Shown one piece after another: positions 47,282 to 57,169 of a DNA stretch of 64,000 bases. The notes beneath the pieces are model-generated. The model searched no databases, was not told the origin of the DNA, and saw only the letters and a list, made by a program, of their open reading frames with translations. Position 1 is the stretch's first letter. Each line of letters starts with the position of its first letter. The stretch is from Herbaspirillum robiniae (lineage in GTDB: Bacteria > Pseudomonadota > Gammaproteobacteria > Burkholderiales > Burkholderiaceae_D), in the NCBI RefSeq assembly GCF_002213415.1, contig NZ_NJGU01000006.1, forward strand, positions 62,001 to 126,000, written 5' to 3'. Both the position numbers and the translations under genes were made by a program.

Positions 47282-47953
47282 TCAGGTGCGCAGGAAATGG
47301 AAGAGGTTGCGCAGCATCCCGGCGGTGGCGCCCCAGATGAAATAGCGCTGGTAAGGCATGGTGTAGAAGCTGCGGCGCCCGGCCGGCTGCGGCAGCTCGA
47401 CCGAACGGCGCTGGTGGTTCACGCCGTCCATCAGGAAGGCCAGCGGCACCTCGAAGATCTCGGCCACCTCGCGCGTGTCGGCGACCGTCTCGAACGGCGG
47501 CGCGATCAGGCCGGCCACCGGCGTGACGCGATAGCCGGTGCCGGTGAAGTAGTCGGGCAACGAGCCGATCACTTCCACGTGGCCGCGCCCCAGGCCGATC
47601 TCCTCTTCCGTTTCGCGCAGCGCGGTCTCGATGGCCGAGCCGTCGTAGTCTTCGCGGCGACCGCCGGGGAAGCTGATCTGGCCGGCGTGGTCCTTGAGGT
47701 CGGCATTGCGCTGGGTGAACAGTACGGTCAGGCCTTCCGGGCGCAGCACGATGGGAATGAGCACCGAGGCCAGCCGGAAACGGCCATTGGACTCCACCAT
47801 GCGCGCCAGCTGGTCGCCGCTGTGCTCGGGCTCCCAGCGCGGCGGATCGGCGAAGCGGCGGCGCAGCCAGTCGGCGTTCATGCGCGCGGGATCCAGGGCG
47901 TGCTCGCCGGCGACGGCATCAACAGGCAGGATGACTGGATCGAAACTGGCCAC
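47282..47953 (-). CDS. NUDIX hydrolase, CoA pyrophosphatase type (NudL-like)
   Basis: Hydrolyses CoA and derivatives to phosphopantetheine and 3',5'-ADP. The Nudix box is intact (GGRREDYDGSAIETALRETEEEIGL). The motif preceding it, RNADLKDHAGQISFPGG, and the C-terminal PYQRYFIWGATAGMLRNL fit the NudL group. Start is uncertain: GTG at 47951-47953 gives 223 aa and begins near family N-termini; an ATG at 47879-47881 would give 199 aa. The open frame runs back into the rplS terminator and is not coding there. It lies about 106 bp after rplS, past a terminator. Confidence 0.85.
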   Translation of the reverse strand: MASFDPVILPVDAVAGEHALDPARMNADWLRRRFADPPRWEPEHSGDQLARMVESNGRFRLASVLIPIVLRPEGLTVLFTQRNADLKDHAGQISFPGGRREDYDGSAIETALRETEEEIGLGRGHVEVIGSLPDYFTGTGYRVTPVAGLIAPPFETVADTREVAEIFEVPLAFLMDGVNHQRRSVELPQPAGRRSFYTMPYQRYFIWGATAGMLRNLFHFLRT

Positions 47954-48005
47954 GGCGGAAGTGTTCGCTTGGAAAATTGAATAAGGTGAGATTGTGCCGG
48001 AAAAG

Positions 48006-48034
48006 AAAAAGGGGCGTCGCGAGACACCCCTTTT
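48006..48034 (-). terminator. Terminator of the rpsP-rimM-trmD-rplS operon
   Basis: On the minus strand an 8-bp stem with one U-G pair (48011-48018 with 48023-48030) is flanked by A and T runs. It lies about 25 bp past rplS. Confidence 0.82.
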
Positions 48035-48059
48035 CTTCAAAGCATATGCATGCCGGATA

Positions 48060-48437
48060 TTACTCTGCAGCCTTTGCCGAACGGCTGGGCAGCTTTTCCT
48101 TGATGCGAGCCGACTTGCCCGAACGCTCACGCAGGTAGTACAGCTTGGCGCGACGGACGTCACCGCGGCGCTTCACTTCGATCGAAGCGATCAGCGGCGA
48201 GTACAGCTGGAAAGTACGCTCGACGCCTTCACCGGACGAAATCTTGCGAACGATGAAGTTCGAATTCAGACCACGGTTACGACGTGCGATCACGACGCCT
48301 TCGTAGGCCTGGGCGCGCTTGCGGGTGCCTTCGACCACGTTGACGCTGACAATCACGGTGTCGCCGGGGGCGAAGTCGGGAATGTTCTTGTTGAGACGCG
48401 CGATCTCTTCTTGCTCGAGTTGCTGGATCAGATCCAT
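48060..48437 (-). CDS. rplS: 50S ribosomal protein L19
   Basis: A 125-aa ribosomal protein at the 30S-50S interface. [12 protein letters not shown] opens it and the core [44 protein letters not shown] region is fully conserved. The C-terminus is extended by about ten residues ([11 protein letters not shown]) relative to short homologues. ATG at 48435-48437 with AGGAGC upstream. Last gene of the classical four-gene operon, 166 bp after trmD. Confidence 0.98.
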   Translation of the reverse strand: MDLIQQLEQEEIARLNKNIPDFAPGDTVIVSVNVVEGTRKRAQAYEGVVIARRNRGLNSNFIVRKISSGEGVERTFQLYSPLIASIEVKRRGDVRRAKLYYLRERSGKSARIKEKLPSRSAKAAE

Positions 48438-48603
48438 TTTTTGCTCCTGTAACCATCATGCCGGCGCCTGTGGCCTTGCGGCCCAACTTGTTGCCCGGTA
48501 GAGGATGGGGTTTCAATTACAGCGGACGGGCCGCTGCACGTTGCTGCCGGCGCATGCCGGCGGGTACTGCTGGTACGACTTCCTTACGCGACGCCTTGCG
48601 GCA
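48438..48603 (-). other. trmD-rplS intercistronic leader with hairpins
   Basis: It holds no gene. Two small perfect stems are present, GCCGGC-ATGC-GCCGGC (about 48547-48562) and CAGCGG-5-CCGCTG (about 48522-48538). Such structure could set the separate, higher expression of L19; this is inference. Confidence 0.4.
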
Positions 48604-49368
48604 TCAGCGATCTGCGCTTGCTTGCAGACCGCTCAAAAACTTTTCATCGACCTTGCTCAGCAGGCCGTTTTCACGCGCCCTGGCGATCAGGTCGGGGCGC
48701 TTGGCCTGGGTCGCCTCAAGCGCCCGCTGCCGCCGCCACTTCATGATCTCGGCGTGATGACCGCCCAGCAGGATCGGCGGAACCGGTTCACCTTCGTACA
48801 CCTCGGGCCGCGTGTAGTGCGGGCAATCCAGCAGGCCGTTGACGAAACTGTCCTCGACCGCCGATGCGCCGTCGTTCAGCGCGCCAGGCAACAATCGGAT
48901 CACCGCATCCATCAGCGCCATCGCCGGCAGCTCGCCGCCGGAGAGCACGAAATCGCCGATGCTGATTTCCTCATCCACGCACTTGTCGAGCAGACGCTGG
49001 TCGATCGCTTCATAGCGACCGCACAGCAGCACCACGCCCGGATCCTGCGACAGCCCCACCACCCGTTCATGGGTCAGCGGCGCGCCTTGCGGCGACAGGT
49101 AGATCACCCTCGGCCTGGCCAGCCCAAGGTCCTGCTGGCGCTGCCGGGCGGCGCCGATGGCGGCCTCCAGCGGCTTGGCCAGCATCACCATGCCGGGACC
49201 GCCGCCATAAGGCCGGTCATCCACGGTGCGGTGATTGTCGGTGGTGAAATCGCGCGGATTCCACAGCGACAGGCCCCAGCGTTTCTGTTCCAGCGCCCGG
49301 CGGGTGATCCCCGACTGCGTCAGCGCCGCGAACATCTCGGGAAACAGAGTGACGACATCGAACTGCAT
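48604..49368 (-). CDS. trmD: tRNA (guanine-N1-)-methyltransferase
   Basis: Methylates G37 of tRNAs reading CNN codons, preventing frameshifting. The 254-aa SPOUT enzyme starts [13 protein letters not shown], has the SAM trefoil-knot segment [14 protein letters not shown] and [10 protein letters not shown], and [20 protein letters not shown] at 49366-49368 with GGAGGC upstream; the longer frame reads back through the rimM end. It lies 67 bp after rimM, past a small terminator-like hairpin. Confidence 0.97.
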   Translation of the reverse strand: MQFDVVTLFPEMFAALTQSGITRRALEQKRWGLSLWNPRDFTTDNHRTVDDRPYGGGPGMVMLAKPLEAAIGAARQRQQDLGLARPRVIYLSPQGAPLTHERVVGLSQDPGVVLLCGRYEAIDQRLLDKCVDEEISIGDFVLSGGELPAMALMDAVIRLLPGALNDGASAVEDSFVNGLLDCPHYTRPEVYEGEPVPPILLGGHHAEIMKWRRQRALEATQAKRPDLIARARENGLLSKVDEKFLSGLQASADR

Positions 49369-49421
49369 CACGCCTCCATTCCCATTAATCCTGTTGCGAA
49401 CCCGTCGACGCCGGAAATGAA

Positions 49422-49440
49422 AAAACTGACCGAAGTCAGT
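49422..49440 (-). terminator. Terminator-like hairpin at the rimM stop codon inside the operon
   Basis: On the minus strand ACTGAC-TTCG-GTCAGT is followed by five T. The arms are 49425-49430 and 49435-49440, and they include the rimM stop (49436-49438). A UUCG-capped stem with a T run is a classic intrinsic terminator form, here before trmD, so probably partial. Confidence 0.65.
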
Positions 49441-50068
49441 AATCCATGCCCCAATCGACGATGATCTTCTTTTCTTTCGGCTGTACCGTCTTGACGAACT
49501 GGTCGACAAACGGAATCAGCAGTTCGGGCGCCGCTGCGGATTTCTCCCTGGCGCCCTTCTTTGCCTGCGCGGCTTCTTCGCCCTGCGGTGCGGTTTCCTG
49601 CACCGGCACGACCACCTTCAGGATCGGGTGGGCGCCGTTGTCCATCATGTCGGACACCACGCCCAGCTGTTCGCCCTGCAGGTTTTCCACCGCCGAGCCG
49701 ATCAGATCGACCCAGTAGAATTCATCGTCATCCAGCACCGGGAAATGCTTGCGGGAGATGTAGACCGCCGTTCCCTTCAAGGCCTCCGCCGCATTGCGGT
49801 CGGCGACTCCGGTCAGGCGCGCAACGACATCGCCGCTGTGCTCCTTGGACTGCATGACGTCGATATCCTGCTTCGGTGCGCCGGACTTCTCCAGCCACCA
49901 TGTTTTCGCATTCAGCAGGGCTTGCGCCTCCGTCGAATACGGACGCACGCGAATCCAGCCCTGAATGCCGTAGGCTCCTGTCACATGGCCGACGGTCACG
50001 AGGTCGTCGGGTGCGGAGAAACCCGCTTGGGCCGGATTATTCACTGATGCGTCAAACCTGACCTGCAC
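49436..50068 (-). CDS. rimM: 16S rRNA processing protein RimM
   Basis: Assists 30S assembly, binding S19. The N-terminal RimM domain begins [20 protein letters not shown] and the PRC-barrel contains [13 protein letters not shown]. Residues about 165-182 ([16 protein letters not shown]) are a charged insertion. Start is uncertain: GTG at 50066-50068 (210 aa, AGG seven bases upstream) or GTG at 50042-50044 (202 aa, beginning VNNPAQ). It lies 48 bp after rpsP. Confidence 0.94.
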   Translation of the reverse strand: MQVRFDASVNNPAQAGFSAPDDLVTVGHVTGAYGIQGWIRVRPYSTEAQALLNAKTWWLEKSGAPKQDIDVMQSKEHSGDVVARLTGVADRNAAEALKGTAVYISRKHFPVLDDDEFYWVDLIGSAVENLQGEQLGVVSDMMDNGAHPILKVVVPVQETAPQGEEAAQAKKGAREKSAAAPELLIPFVDQFVKTVQPKEKKIIVDWGMDY

Positions 50069-50116
50069 ACATGCGCCTGAAAACCAGGCGCTCGGCGACA
50101 GGCCGGATAAACTTTA

Positions 50117-50368
50117 TTAGGCAGCGACCTTGGCGGCGTCAGCCACCAGGCGGGCAACGGTCGGCGACAGTTGAGCGCCAACGCCTTGCCAGTAGGCCAG
50201 ACGGTCTGCAGCGACGCGCACGGTTTCTTCCTTGCCCGATGCAACCGGGTTGTAGAAGCCGATACGCTCGATGAAACGACCGTCGCGACGGTTGCGCGAG
50301 TCAGTTGCAACGATGTTGTAGAAGGGGCGCTTCTTGGCGCCGCCACGAGCTAAACGAATAACGACCAT
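50117..50368 (-). CDS. rpsP: 30S ribosomal protein S16
   Basis: An 83-aa primary assembly protein of the 30S subunit, starting [20 protein letters not shown] with the family-typical [22 protein letters not shown] at 50366-50368; the open frame runs further upstream but ribosomal S16 begins here. First gene of rpsP-rimM-trmD-rplS, with a good promoter 40-70 bp upstream. Confidence 0.98.
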   Translation of the reverse strand: MVVIRLARGGAKKRPFYNIVATDSRNRRDGRFIERIGFYNPVASGKEETVRVAADRLAYWQGVGAQLSPTVARLVADAAKVAA

Positions 50369-50407
50369 AATGGTTCCAGTAAGAATACGGACACGGAAAA
50401 GCCGCAG

Positions 50408-50437
50408 ATTATAACGGACTTCCACCCGACTGGGCAA
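50408..50437 (-). promoter_or_regulatory. Promoter of the rpsP operon
   Basis: On the minus strand TTGCCC (50432-50437) and a perfect TATAAT (50408-50413) are separated by 18 bp. The start near 50401 gives a short leader before rpsP. Confidence 0.78.
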
Positions 50438-50662
50438 CCTGCTTCCCGCTTTTGTGTGCTTATCCAACGCACAAAGCCGTCAAAAACCGCCGATTGTGAT
50501 GCCAAATTGCATCACGACGGGGTTCCAGCAGGCCTGCGGGATACCGCCTGCCCCATTTCCGCGCAGGAACAGGCCCGCCGATCGGCTATACTCGCCCGAT
50601 ATCCTTACGACAACACGCCGCCGAGCCTGATCGGACGGCCGATGAACGAGAGAGACATAAAA

Positions 50663-51088
50663 ATGCAGCAGCAATCCGGCAAGCACAAGAACAAGACCCT
50701 GGCCACCTTGATCGCCGCCGTCCTGGGCGGTATCGGCCTGCACCGCTTCTATCTCTACGGCATGCGCGACCGCTTCGGCTGGCTGCACATCCTGTCCGTT
50801 CCGCTCTCGCTGGCGCTGACGGCGGCCCGGCCGGATGCGCCGCAGCTGTTCACCGCCCTGCCCCTGGTGCTCTCGGCGCTGTGCGCCTGCCTGGAGGCGC
50901 TGGTGATCGGCCTGACGCCGGACGACAAATGGGATCAGAAGCACAACCCCGCCAGCGGCAGGCAATCCGAGTCGCACTGGATCCTGGCCGTGATCATCGT
51001 GCTGACCGTGGGCCTGGGCGCGATGGGCCTGATCGCCCTGCTGGCGCGCAGCTTCGACCTGTTGTTTACCGGCGGCGCGTTCGGCTGA
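50663..51088 (+). CDS. TM2-domain membrane protein
   Basis: A 141-aa protein with a TM2 motif (LIAAVLGGIGLHRFYLYGMRDRFGWLHI) followed by further hydrophobic segments at about residues 50-80 and 112-135. TM2 proteins are small envelope proteins of unknown function. The ATG at 50663 has GAGAGA about eight bases upstream; an ATG at 50642 would add seven residues and lacks a ribosome site. It is divergent from rpsP and alone. Confidence 0.72.
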   Translation: MQQQSGKHKNKTLATLIAAVLGGIGLHRFYLYGMRDRFGWLHILSVPLSLALTAARPDAPQLFTALPLVLSALCACLEALVIGLTPDDKWDQKHNPASGRQSESHWILAVIIVLTVGLGAMGLIALLARSFDLLFTGGAFG

Positions 51089-51109
51089 ACGAAGACCGCC
51101 GCACAGGCA

Positions 51110-51146
51110 AAAAGCCCGGAAGACCGCTGAGGTCTCCCGGGCTTTT
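51110..51146. terminator. Bidirectional terminator between TM2 gene and acyl-CoA dehydrogenase gene
   Basis: A long stem, AAAAGCCCGG with CCGGGCTTTT plus AGACC/GGTCT inside, with A and T runs outside. It lies between convergent genes and serves both. Confidence 0.88.
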
Positions 51147-51181
51147 TTGTTTCCCGCATTCCCGCGCGCGGCGGGAAGCGG

Positions 51182-52966
51182 TCAGAACTGGTCTTCGGAC
51201 AGCGCCAGCACCGACTGCGCGCCGTCGACGATGGCGGTGCGATACGCCAGTGCCTGCGGCAGGATCTGGTCGGCGAAGAAACGCGCCGTGGCCAGTTTGG
51301 CTTCATAGAACTTCGCGTCGCCCTCGCCCGCCTTCAGCCTGGCCGCCGAAATCGCCGCCGCGCGCGCCATCTGCCAGCCGCCCAGCACCACGCCGGCCAT
51401 CTTCAGGTAGGTCACGCTGCCGGCGAACACCGACTTGATGTCGCTCTTGACGTTGGCCACCACGTAATCGACCACCTCTTCCAGCGCGCCGGCCGCCTCG
51501 TTCAGGCGCAGGCTGATGACCTTGAGCTGCGCATCGCCTTCCAGTTCGGCCGCGGTCTTGCGCACCTGGGCGATGATGCCCTTGGCCACCGCGCCGCCGT
51601 CGCGCGCGGTCTTGCGGCCGACCAGGTCGTTGGCCTGGATGGCCGTGGTGCCTTCGTAGATCGAGAGGATGCGGGCGTCGCGGTAGTACTGCGCGGCGCC
51701 GGTCTCTTCGATGAAGCCCATGCCGCCGTGCACCTGCACGCCGGTGGAAGTGACATCGATGGCCAGCTCGGTCGACCAGCCCTTGACGATGGGCACCAGG
51801 TATTCATAGAAGGCCTGGTTGGCCTTGCGGGTCGCCTCGTCGGCGTGGAAGTGCGCGGCGTCGGAGGTGGCTGCGGCCACGTAGGCAAGCGCCCGCGCAC
51901 CTTCGACCTGCGCGCGCATGGACATCAGCATGCGGCGCACATCGGGCTGGTGGATGATCGTCACCGGACCGGCGGAGCCGGCCAGGTCGCGCGACTGCAC
52001 GCGGTCCTTGGCGTAGGCCACGGCCTTCTGGTAGGCGCGCTCGGACACCGACAGGCCCTGGATGCCGACCGCGAAGCGCGCGGCGTTCATCATGATGAAC
52101 ATGTATTCCAGGCCGCGGTTCTCCTCGCCCACCAGCGTGCCGATGGCGCCGCCGTGGTCGCCGAACTGCAGCACCGCGGTCGGGCTGGCCTTGATGCCCA
52201 GCTTGTGCTCGATCGACACGCAATGCACGTCGTTGCGCTCGCCCAGCGAGCCATCGGCGTTGACCAGGAACTTGGGCACGACGAACAGCGAAATGCCCTT
52301 CACGCCTTCCGGCGCGTTCGGCGTGCGCGCCAGCACCAGATGGACGATATTCTCGGCCATGTCGTGCTCGCCATAGGTGATGAAGATCTTGGTGCCGGAA
52401 ATCTTGAAGGTGCCGTCGCCCTGCGGCACGGCGCGCGTGCGCACCAGCGCCAGGTCGGAGCCGGCCTGCGGCTCGGTCAGGTTCATCGTGCCGGTCCACT
52501 TGCCGGAGATGAAGTTGGCGATGTAGGTTTCCTGCTGTTGCTTGGTGCCGGCGGTCATCAGCGCCTCGATGGTGCCGTCGGTCAGCAGCGGGCACAGCGC
52601 GAAGGACAGGTTGGCCGAGTTCAGCATCTCGATGCAGGGCGTGGCCAGCAGCTTGGGCAGGCCCTGGCCGCCGAACTCCACCGGGTGCTGCACGCCTTGC
52701 CAGCCGGCTTCGCCGAACTGCCTGAAGGCTTCCTTGAAGCCGGCGCTGGTGGTTACCTTGCCGTCGGTCCAGAAGCTGGGTTGCTGGTCGCCGGAATGGT
52801 TCAGCGGCGCCACCACCTCGCCGCAGAACTTGGCGTTCTCTTCGAGGATGGCCTCGGCCGTTTCCGGCGTGGCGTCTTCACAGCCCGGCATGGCGTTGAC
52901 TTCGGCCAGGCCGGCCAGCTCGTTCATGACGAACAACATATCCTTCAATGGCGCGGTGTAACTCAT
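51182..52966 (-). CDS. Acyl-CoA dehydrogenase (large type with C-terminal extension)
   Basis: A flavoenzyme of 594 aa, longer than the 380-aa short/medium class. The family N- and middle domains with MNLTEPQAGSDLALVRTRA are followed by FAD-contact segments, the motif VHGGMGFIEETGAAQYYRDARILSIYEGTTAIQ and a C-terminal extra domain (about residues 470-594) typical of AcdB/FadE5-like and DMSP-type enzymes. Chain-length preference cannot be read. The ATG at 52964-52966 has AGGAGG six bases upstream; a TTG two codons earlier overlaps the ribosome site region and is less likely. It hands electrons to ETF, encoded just upstream on the same strand. Confidence 0.92.
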   Translation of the reverse strand: MSYTAPLKDMLFVMNELAGLAEVNAMPGCEDATPETAEAILEENAKFCGEVVAPLNHSGDQQPSFWTDGKVTTSAGFKEAFRQFGEAGWQGVQHPVEFGGQGLPKLLATPCIEMLNSANLSFALCPLLTDGTIEALMTAGTKQQQETYIANFISGKWTGTMNLTEPQAGSDLALVRTRAVPQGDGTFKISGTKIFITYGEHDMAENIVHLVLARTPNAPEGVKGISLFVVPKFLVNADGSLGERNDVHCVSIEHKLGIKASPTAVLQFGDHGGAIGTLVGEENRGLEYMFIMMNAARFAVGIQGLSVSERAYQKAVAYAKDRVQSRDLAGSAGPVTIIHQPDVRRMLMSMRAQVEGARALAYVAAATSDAAHFHADEATRKANQAFYEYLVPIVKGWSTELAIDVTSTGVQVHGGMGFIEETGAAQYYRDARILSIYEGTTAIQANDLVGRKTARDGGAVAKGIIAQVRKTAAELEGDAQLKVISLRLNEAAGALEEVVDYVVANVKSDIKSVFAGSVTYLKMAGVVLGGWQMARAAAISAARLKAGEGDAKFYEAKLATARFFADQILPQALAYRTAIVDGAQSVLALSEDQF

Positions 52967-53072
52967 CTCCAACCTCCTGAGTAAAACTGAACTGAAGCGA
53001 TCTGACGTCGCTCCTTGCTTGCGAAAAATACGTCCGGCGCAACGGCAAAAATGAAACCGCCGCCGGATGAAA

Positions 53073-53097
53073 ACACCCCGGCCAAAGCCGGGGCGAA
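53073..53097 (-). terminator. Terminator of etfBA
   Basis: CCCCGGC (53076-53082) and GCCGGGG (53087-53093) form a 7-bp GC stem, followed leftward by TGTTTTC. It lies 37 bp past etfA. Confidence 0.8.
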
Positions 53098-53129
53098 AAC
53101 TGCTGTAGATGCTGCCGGTTCGCCGGGAA

Positions 53130-54059
<930 letters not shown>

Positions 54060-54061
54060 GA

Positions 54062-54817
54062 TCAGATCACCTTTGCTTCATTTTTCAGTTTGGCCACCAG
54101 GGTCGCGACGTCCGGCACCTTCACGCCGGCGCTGCGCTTGGGCGGCTCGGCAACCTTCAGGGTCTTCACGCGCGGCGCCACGTCCACGCCCAGCTCGTCG
54201 GGCTTGACGGTGTCGAGCTGTTTCTTCTTGGCCTTCATGATGTTGGGCAGCGTCACGTAACGCGGCTCGTTCAGGCGCAGGTCGGTGGTGACGATGGCCG
54301 GCAGGGTCAGGGCCAGGGTTTCCAGGCCGCCGTCCACTTCGCGGGTGACAGTCACCTTGCCGTCTTCCAGCACCACCTTCGAAGCGAAGGTGGCTTGCGG
54401 CCAGCCCAACAGCGCGGCCAGCATCTGGCCGGTCTGGTTGCAGTCGTCGTCGATGGCCTGCTTGCCCAGGATGATCAGCTGCGGCTGTTCCTTTTCGGCC
54501 AGCGCCTTGAGGATCTTGGCCACGGCCAGCGGCTGCAGCTCAACGTCGGCGCCCACTTCAGCCAGGATGCCGCGGTCGGCGCCAATCGCCATGGCGGTGC
54601 GCAGGGTTTCCTGGCACTGGGTCACGCCGGCGGAGACGGCGATCACTTCGGTCACCTTGCCGCCTTCTTTCAGGCGCACGGCTTCTTCCACCGCGATTTC
54701 GTCAAACGGGTTCATCGACATCTTGACGTTGGCGATATCCACGCCGCTGCCGTCGCTCTTGACGCGCACCTTGACGTTGTAATCCACGACGCGCTTGACT
54801 GGTACTAATACTTTCAT
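54062..54817 (-). CDS. etfB: Electron transfer flavoprotein beta subunit
   Basis: A 251-aa AMP-binding partner of EtfA. It opens [27 protein letters not shown] and carries [35 protein letters not shown]. It ends in the recognition tail [14 protein letters not shown] that docks on dehydrogenases. ATG at 54815-54817 with AAGGGCC upstream. First gene of etfBA; a LiuR-type operator and a -10 lie just upstream. Confidence 0.97.
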   Translation of the reverse strand: MKVLVPVKRVVDYNVKVRVKSDGSGVDIANVKMSMNPFDEIAVEEAVRLKEGGKVTEVIAVSAGVTQCQETLRTAMAIGADRGILAEVGADVELQPLAVAKILKALAEKEQPQLIILGKQAIDDDCNQTGQMLAALLGWPQATFASKVVLEDGKVTVTREVDGGLETLALTLPAIVTTDLRLNEPRYVTLPNIMKAKKKQLDTVKPDELGVDVAPRVKTLKVAEPPKRSAGVKVPDVATLVAKLKNEAKVI

Positions 54818-54840
54818 CGCATGGCCCTTGAAAAAAGGAA

Positions 54841-54872
54841 TTGACGTAAACGTAAACTTTTGCCGAATTATA
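54841..54872 (-). promoter_or_regulatory. etfBA promoter with LiuR-like operator
   Basis: On the minus strand a perfect TATAAT lies at 54867-54872. The imperfect palindrome TTGACGT-AA-ACGTAAA (54841-54856, plus strand) matches 14 of 16 positions of the MerR-family LiuR consensus TTTACGTTAACGTAAA as I remember it. It falls at about +4 to +19, where a repressor would block. No good -35 was found. Confidence 0.55.
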
Positions 54873-55210
54873 AAAGCAAAACGAGGCGCAAACCGAAATT
54901 TAGCACGATCGTTCTTTTTGATGTTCGAAGCTTACACACTAATTTCTACGAGCGAAAGAGGAAAATCCGCCCGCAGGCAAAAAAAATGACACGTTGGGAA
55001 CGCGGCGCAGGCCATCTTCCGCCTGGGAATCCTTTCGATATTGCGGCGCAATATCAACGGCCGCGTAACGGAATACCCAAGGGAATACCCAGGGGAATGA
55101 CCTTGAAAGACGGCCGCCGGTTTCCGCCAGCCGCAGGATAAACCACAAGCAAGGCCGCAAGGTTCCGCTGCGCGGATCGGAATCGCCGGCGCGAACGCGC
55201 CCTGGCGGCT
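54873..55210. other. Gap between kguD-like gene and etfB promoter
   Basis: No gene. It holds a perfect inverted repeat GATATTGC-GGC-GCAATATC (55037-55055) and a direct repeat of GGGAATACCCA-like words (about 55069-55098). No strong terminator for the leftward kgu operon was found here. Confidence 0.4.
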
Positions 55211-56170
55211 TCACACCGCCAGGTGCGGCACCTTCTCTCCGCGCAGCCCGGAGATGAGGTTGGCGACCGCCAGCTCGGCCATCGCCAGCCGGGTTTCGTG
55301 CGTGGCCGAGCCGATGTGCGGCAGCGCCACCACATTGGGCAGCGCCAGCAGCGGCGAATCGGCCGGCAGCGGCTCGACCTCGAACACGTCCAGGCCGGCG
55401 GCGTGGATGGTCTTGTCCTGCAAGGCCCTGATCATCGCCTGCTCGTCGACGATGCGCCCGCGCGAGGCATTGATGAAAATGCCGCTGCGCTTCATCAGCC
55501 CGAACTCGCGTGCGCCGAACATGCGCTCGGTCTCCGGCGTCAGCGGCAGCATCAGGCAGACGAAATCGGCTTGCGCCAGCAATTCGTCCTTGCTGACGAA
55601 GGTGGCATTCAGTTCGCGCTCGGCCTCGGGATTGGGACGGGTGTTGTTGTACAGGATCTTCATGCCAAAGCCGTGGTGCGCCCGGCGCGCCACCGCGCTG
55701 CCGATGCGGCCCATGCCGATCAGGCCCAGCGTCTTGCCGTGCACGTTCACGCCGAACTGCGCCTCGCCGATGCTGCCCTTCCAGTTGCCGGCCTTGACGT
55801 ACTCAGCCAGTTCGACGATGCGGCGCGCACTGGCCAGGATCAGCGAAAAGATGGTGTCGGCGGTGGATTCGTTGAGCACGCCCGGCGTGTGCGCCAGCAT
55901 CAGGCCGCGCTGCCGGAAGTAATCCAGGTCGAAGTTGTCCACGCCGACCGAGACGGTGGACGCGATCTTCAGCGCCGGCGCAGCGTCCAGCATCTCGTTG
56001 GTGATGGGCAGGCTGGCGCCGATGATGCCGTGGGCGCTCTTCAGGGATTCAAGAAAGGCGGCGCGGTTGCCGTCGTTGACGCGGTCGAAGAAGGTGACGT
56101 CGAATTCAGCTCGCAGTTGTTCGTTCAGATGCTCCGGCAATTTCTTGTACACCACCACGCGCTGTTTCAT
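55211..56170 (-). CDS. kguD: 2-hydroxyacid dehydrogenase, KguD/GhrB-like
   Basis: NAD(P)H-dependent reductase of 319 aa in the D-isomer 2-hydroxyacid dehydrogenase family. The Rossmann motif GLIGMGRIG lies near residue 150, and catalytic Arg (NASRGR), Glu (FEVEPLP) and His (LPHIGSATHET) are present. In Pseudomonas, KguD reduces 2-keto-6-phosphogluconate to 6-phosphogluconate; GhrB/TkrA-type homologues reduce free 2-ketogluconate. The order kguE-kguK-kguD after it in transcription supports KguD. Last gene of the operon, 35 bp after kguK. Confidence 0.78.
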   Translation of the reverse strand: MKQRVVVYKKLPEHLNEQLRAEFDVTFFDRVNDGNRAAFLESLKSAHGIIGASLPITNEMLDAAPALKIASTVSVGVDNFDLDYFRQRGLMLAHTPGVLNESTADTIFSLILASARRIVELAEYVKAGNWKGSIGEAQFGVNVHGKTLGLIGMGRIGSAVARRAHHGFGMKILYNNTRPNPEAERELNATFVSKDELLAQADFVCLMLPLTPETERMFGAREFGLMKRSGIFINASRGRIVDEQAMIRALQDKTIHAAGLDVFEVEPLPADSPLLALPNVVALPHIGSATHETRLAMAELAVANLISGLRGEKVPHLAV

Positions 56171-56205
56171 TCGTCTTCCTGTTCAATTGATCGTGTTTGA
56201 GATTG

Positions 56206-57156
56206 TCATGTGGCGGCCTCCAGCTCGGCGCGGGTGGGCAGGCCTTCCATGTCGCCCACGACCTGGATGGCAAAGGCGCCGATGCGGTTGCCGCGCATCA
56301 CGGCCTGCTCGACCGGCAGGCCTTCCAGCATGCCGCTGATGACGCCGACCGCGAAGCCGTCGCCGGCGCCCACGGTGTCGACCACTTCCCTGACCTTGAC
56401 GCCCGCCACCGTGCCTTCGCCCGCGGCGTTGCGCCAGTAAGCGCCTTGCGCGCCCAGCTTGATGACCACCATCGATACCCCGCGCTCCAGATAGAAGGCG
56501 GCGATATCGCGGGCTTCAGTGTACCCCGTCAGGATTTTTCCTTCAGACAGGCCCGGCAAGACCCAGTCCGCCTTGAAGGCCAGCTCGTTCAGTTTCTGCG
56601 CCATCGCCTGCTGTGACGGCCACAGCATCGGGCGCAGGTTGGGGTCGAAGGAGATGGTCTTGCCGCGCGCGCGCATGAAGTCCAGCGCGTGATGGGCGAA
56701 GGCCATGGTGCTCTCCGACAGGGCCGGCGCGATGCCGGTGGCGTGCAGGTGGCGCGCGTTGCCGAAGTAGCTTTCGTCGAAGTCGGCCACCGACAGGTGA
56801 CTGGCGGCGGAACCCTTGCGGTAATACTCGATGGCGGGGTCGGCGCCGTCCACCGCCTTGGCCTTCAGCTGGATCGCGGTGCGAAACTCCATGTCGGTGA
56901 TGACGCGGCTGACGTCCACGCCCTCCTGCGCCACGCGCTTGCTGATGAAGCGCCCGAACGAGTCGTTGCCCACGCGGCTGGCCCAGCCCACCTTCAATCC
57001 CAGCCGCGCCAGGCCGATGGCGACGTTGGTCTCGGCGCCGGCCAGCCGGCGCGTGTACTTTTCCACATCCTCGAAGGCGCCGACCTCGTCGGCCACCAGC
57101 AAGGCCAGCGCCTCGCCGTAGGTCGCCACATCCAGCTGCACGCTGCTCTCGCTCAT
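56206..57156 (-). CDS. kguK: PfkB-family sugar kinase, KguK/KdgK-like (2-ketogluconate kinase)
   Basis: A 316-aa ribokinase-fold kinase. The first signature is AGAETNVAIGLARLG near residue 45 and the second, carrying the catalytic Asp, is VDTVGAGDGFAVGVISG near 260. The closest named families are 2-keto-3-deoxygluconate and 2-ketogluconate kinases; context favours 2-ketogluconate. ATG at 57154-57156 with GGAAACAGG upstream; the longer frame reads into kguE. It lies 13 bp after the epimerase-like gene. Confidence 0.78.
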   Translation of the reverse strand: MSESSVQLDVATYGEALALLVADEVGAFEDVEKYTRRLAGAETNVAIGLARLGLKVGWASRVGNDSFGRFISKRVAQEGVDVSRVITDMEFRTAIQLKAKAVDGADPAIEYYRKGSAASHLSVADFDESYFGNARHLHATGIAPALSESTMAFAHHALDFMRARGKTISFDPNLRPMLWPSQQAMAQKLNELAFKADWVLPGLSEGKILTGYTEARDIAAFYLERGVSMVVIKLGAQGAYWRNAAGEGTVAGVKVREVVDTVGAGDGFAVGVISGMLEGLPVEQAVMRGNRIGAFAIQVVGDMEGLPTRAELEAAT

Positions 57157-57169
57157 GATCCTGTTTCCG

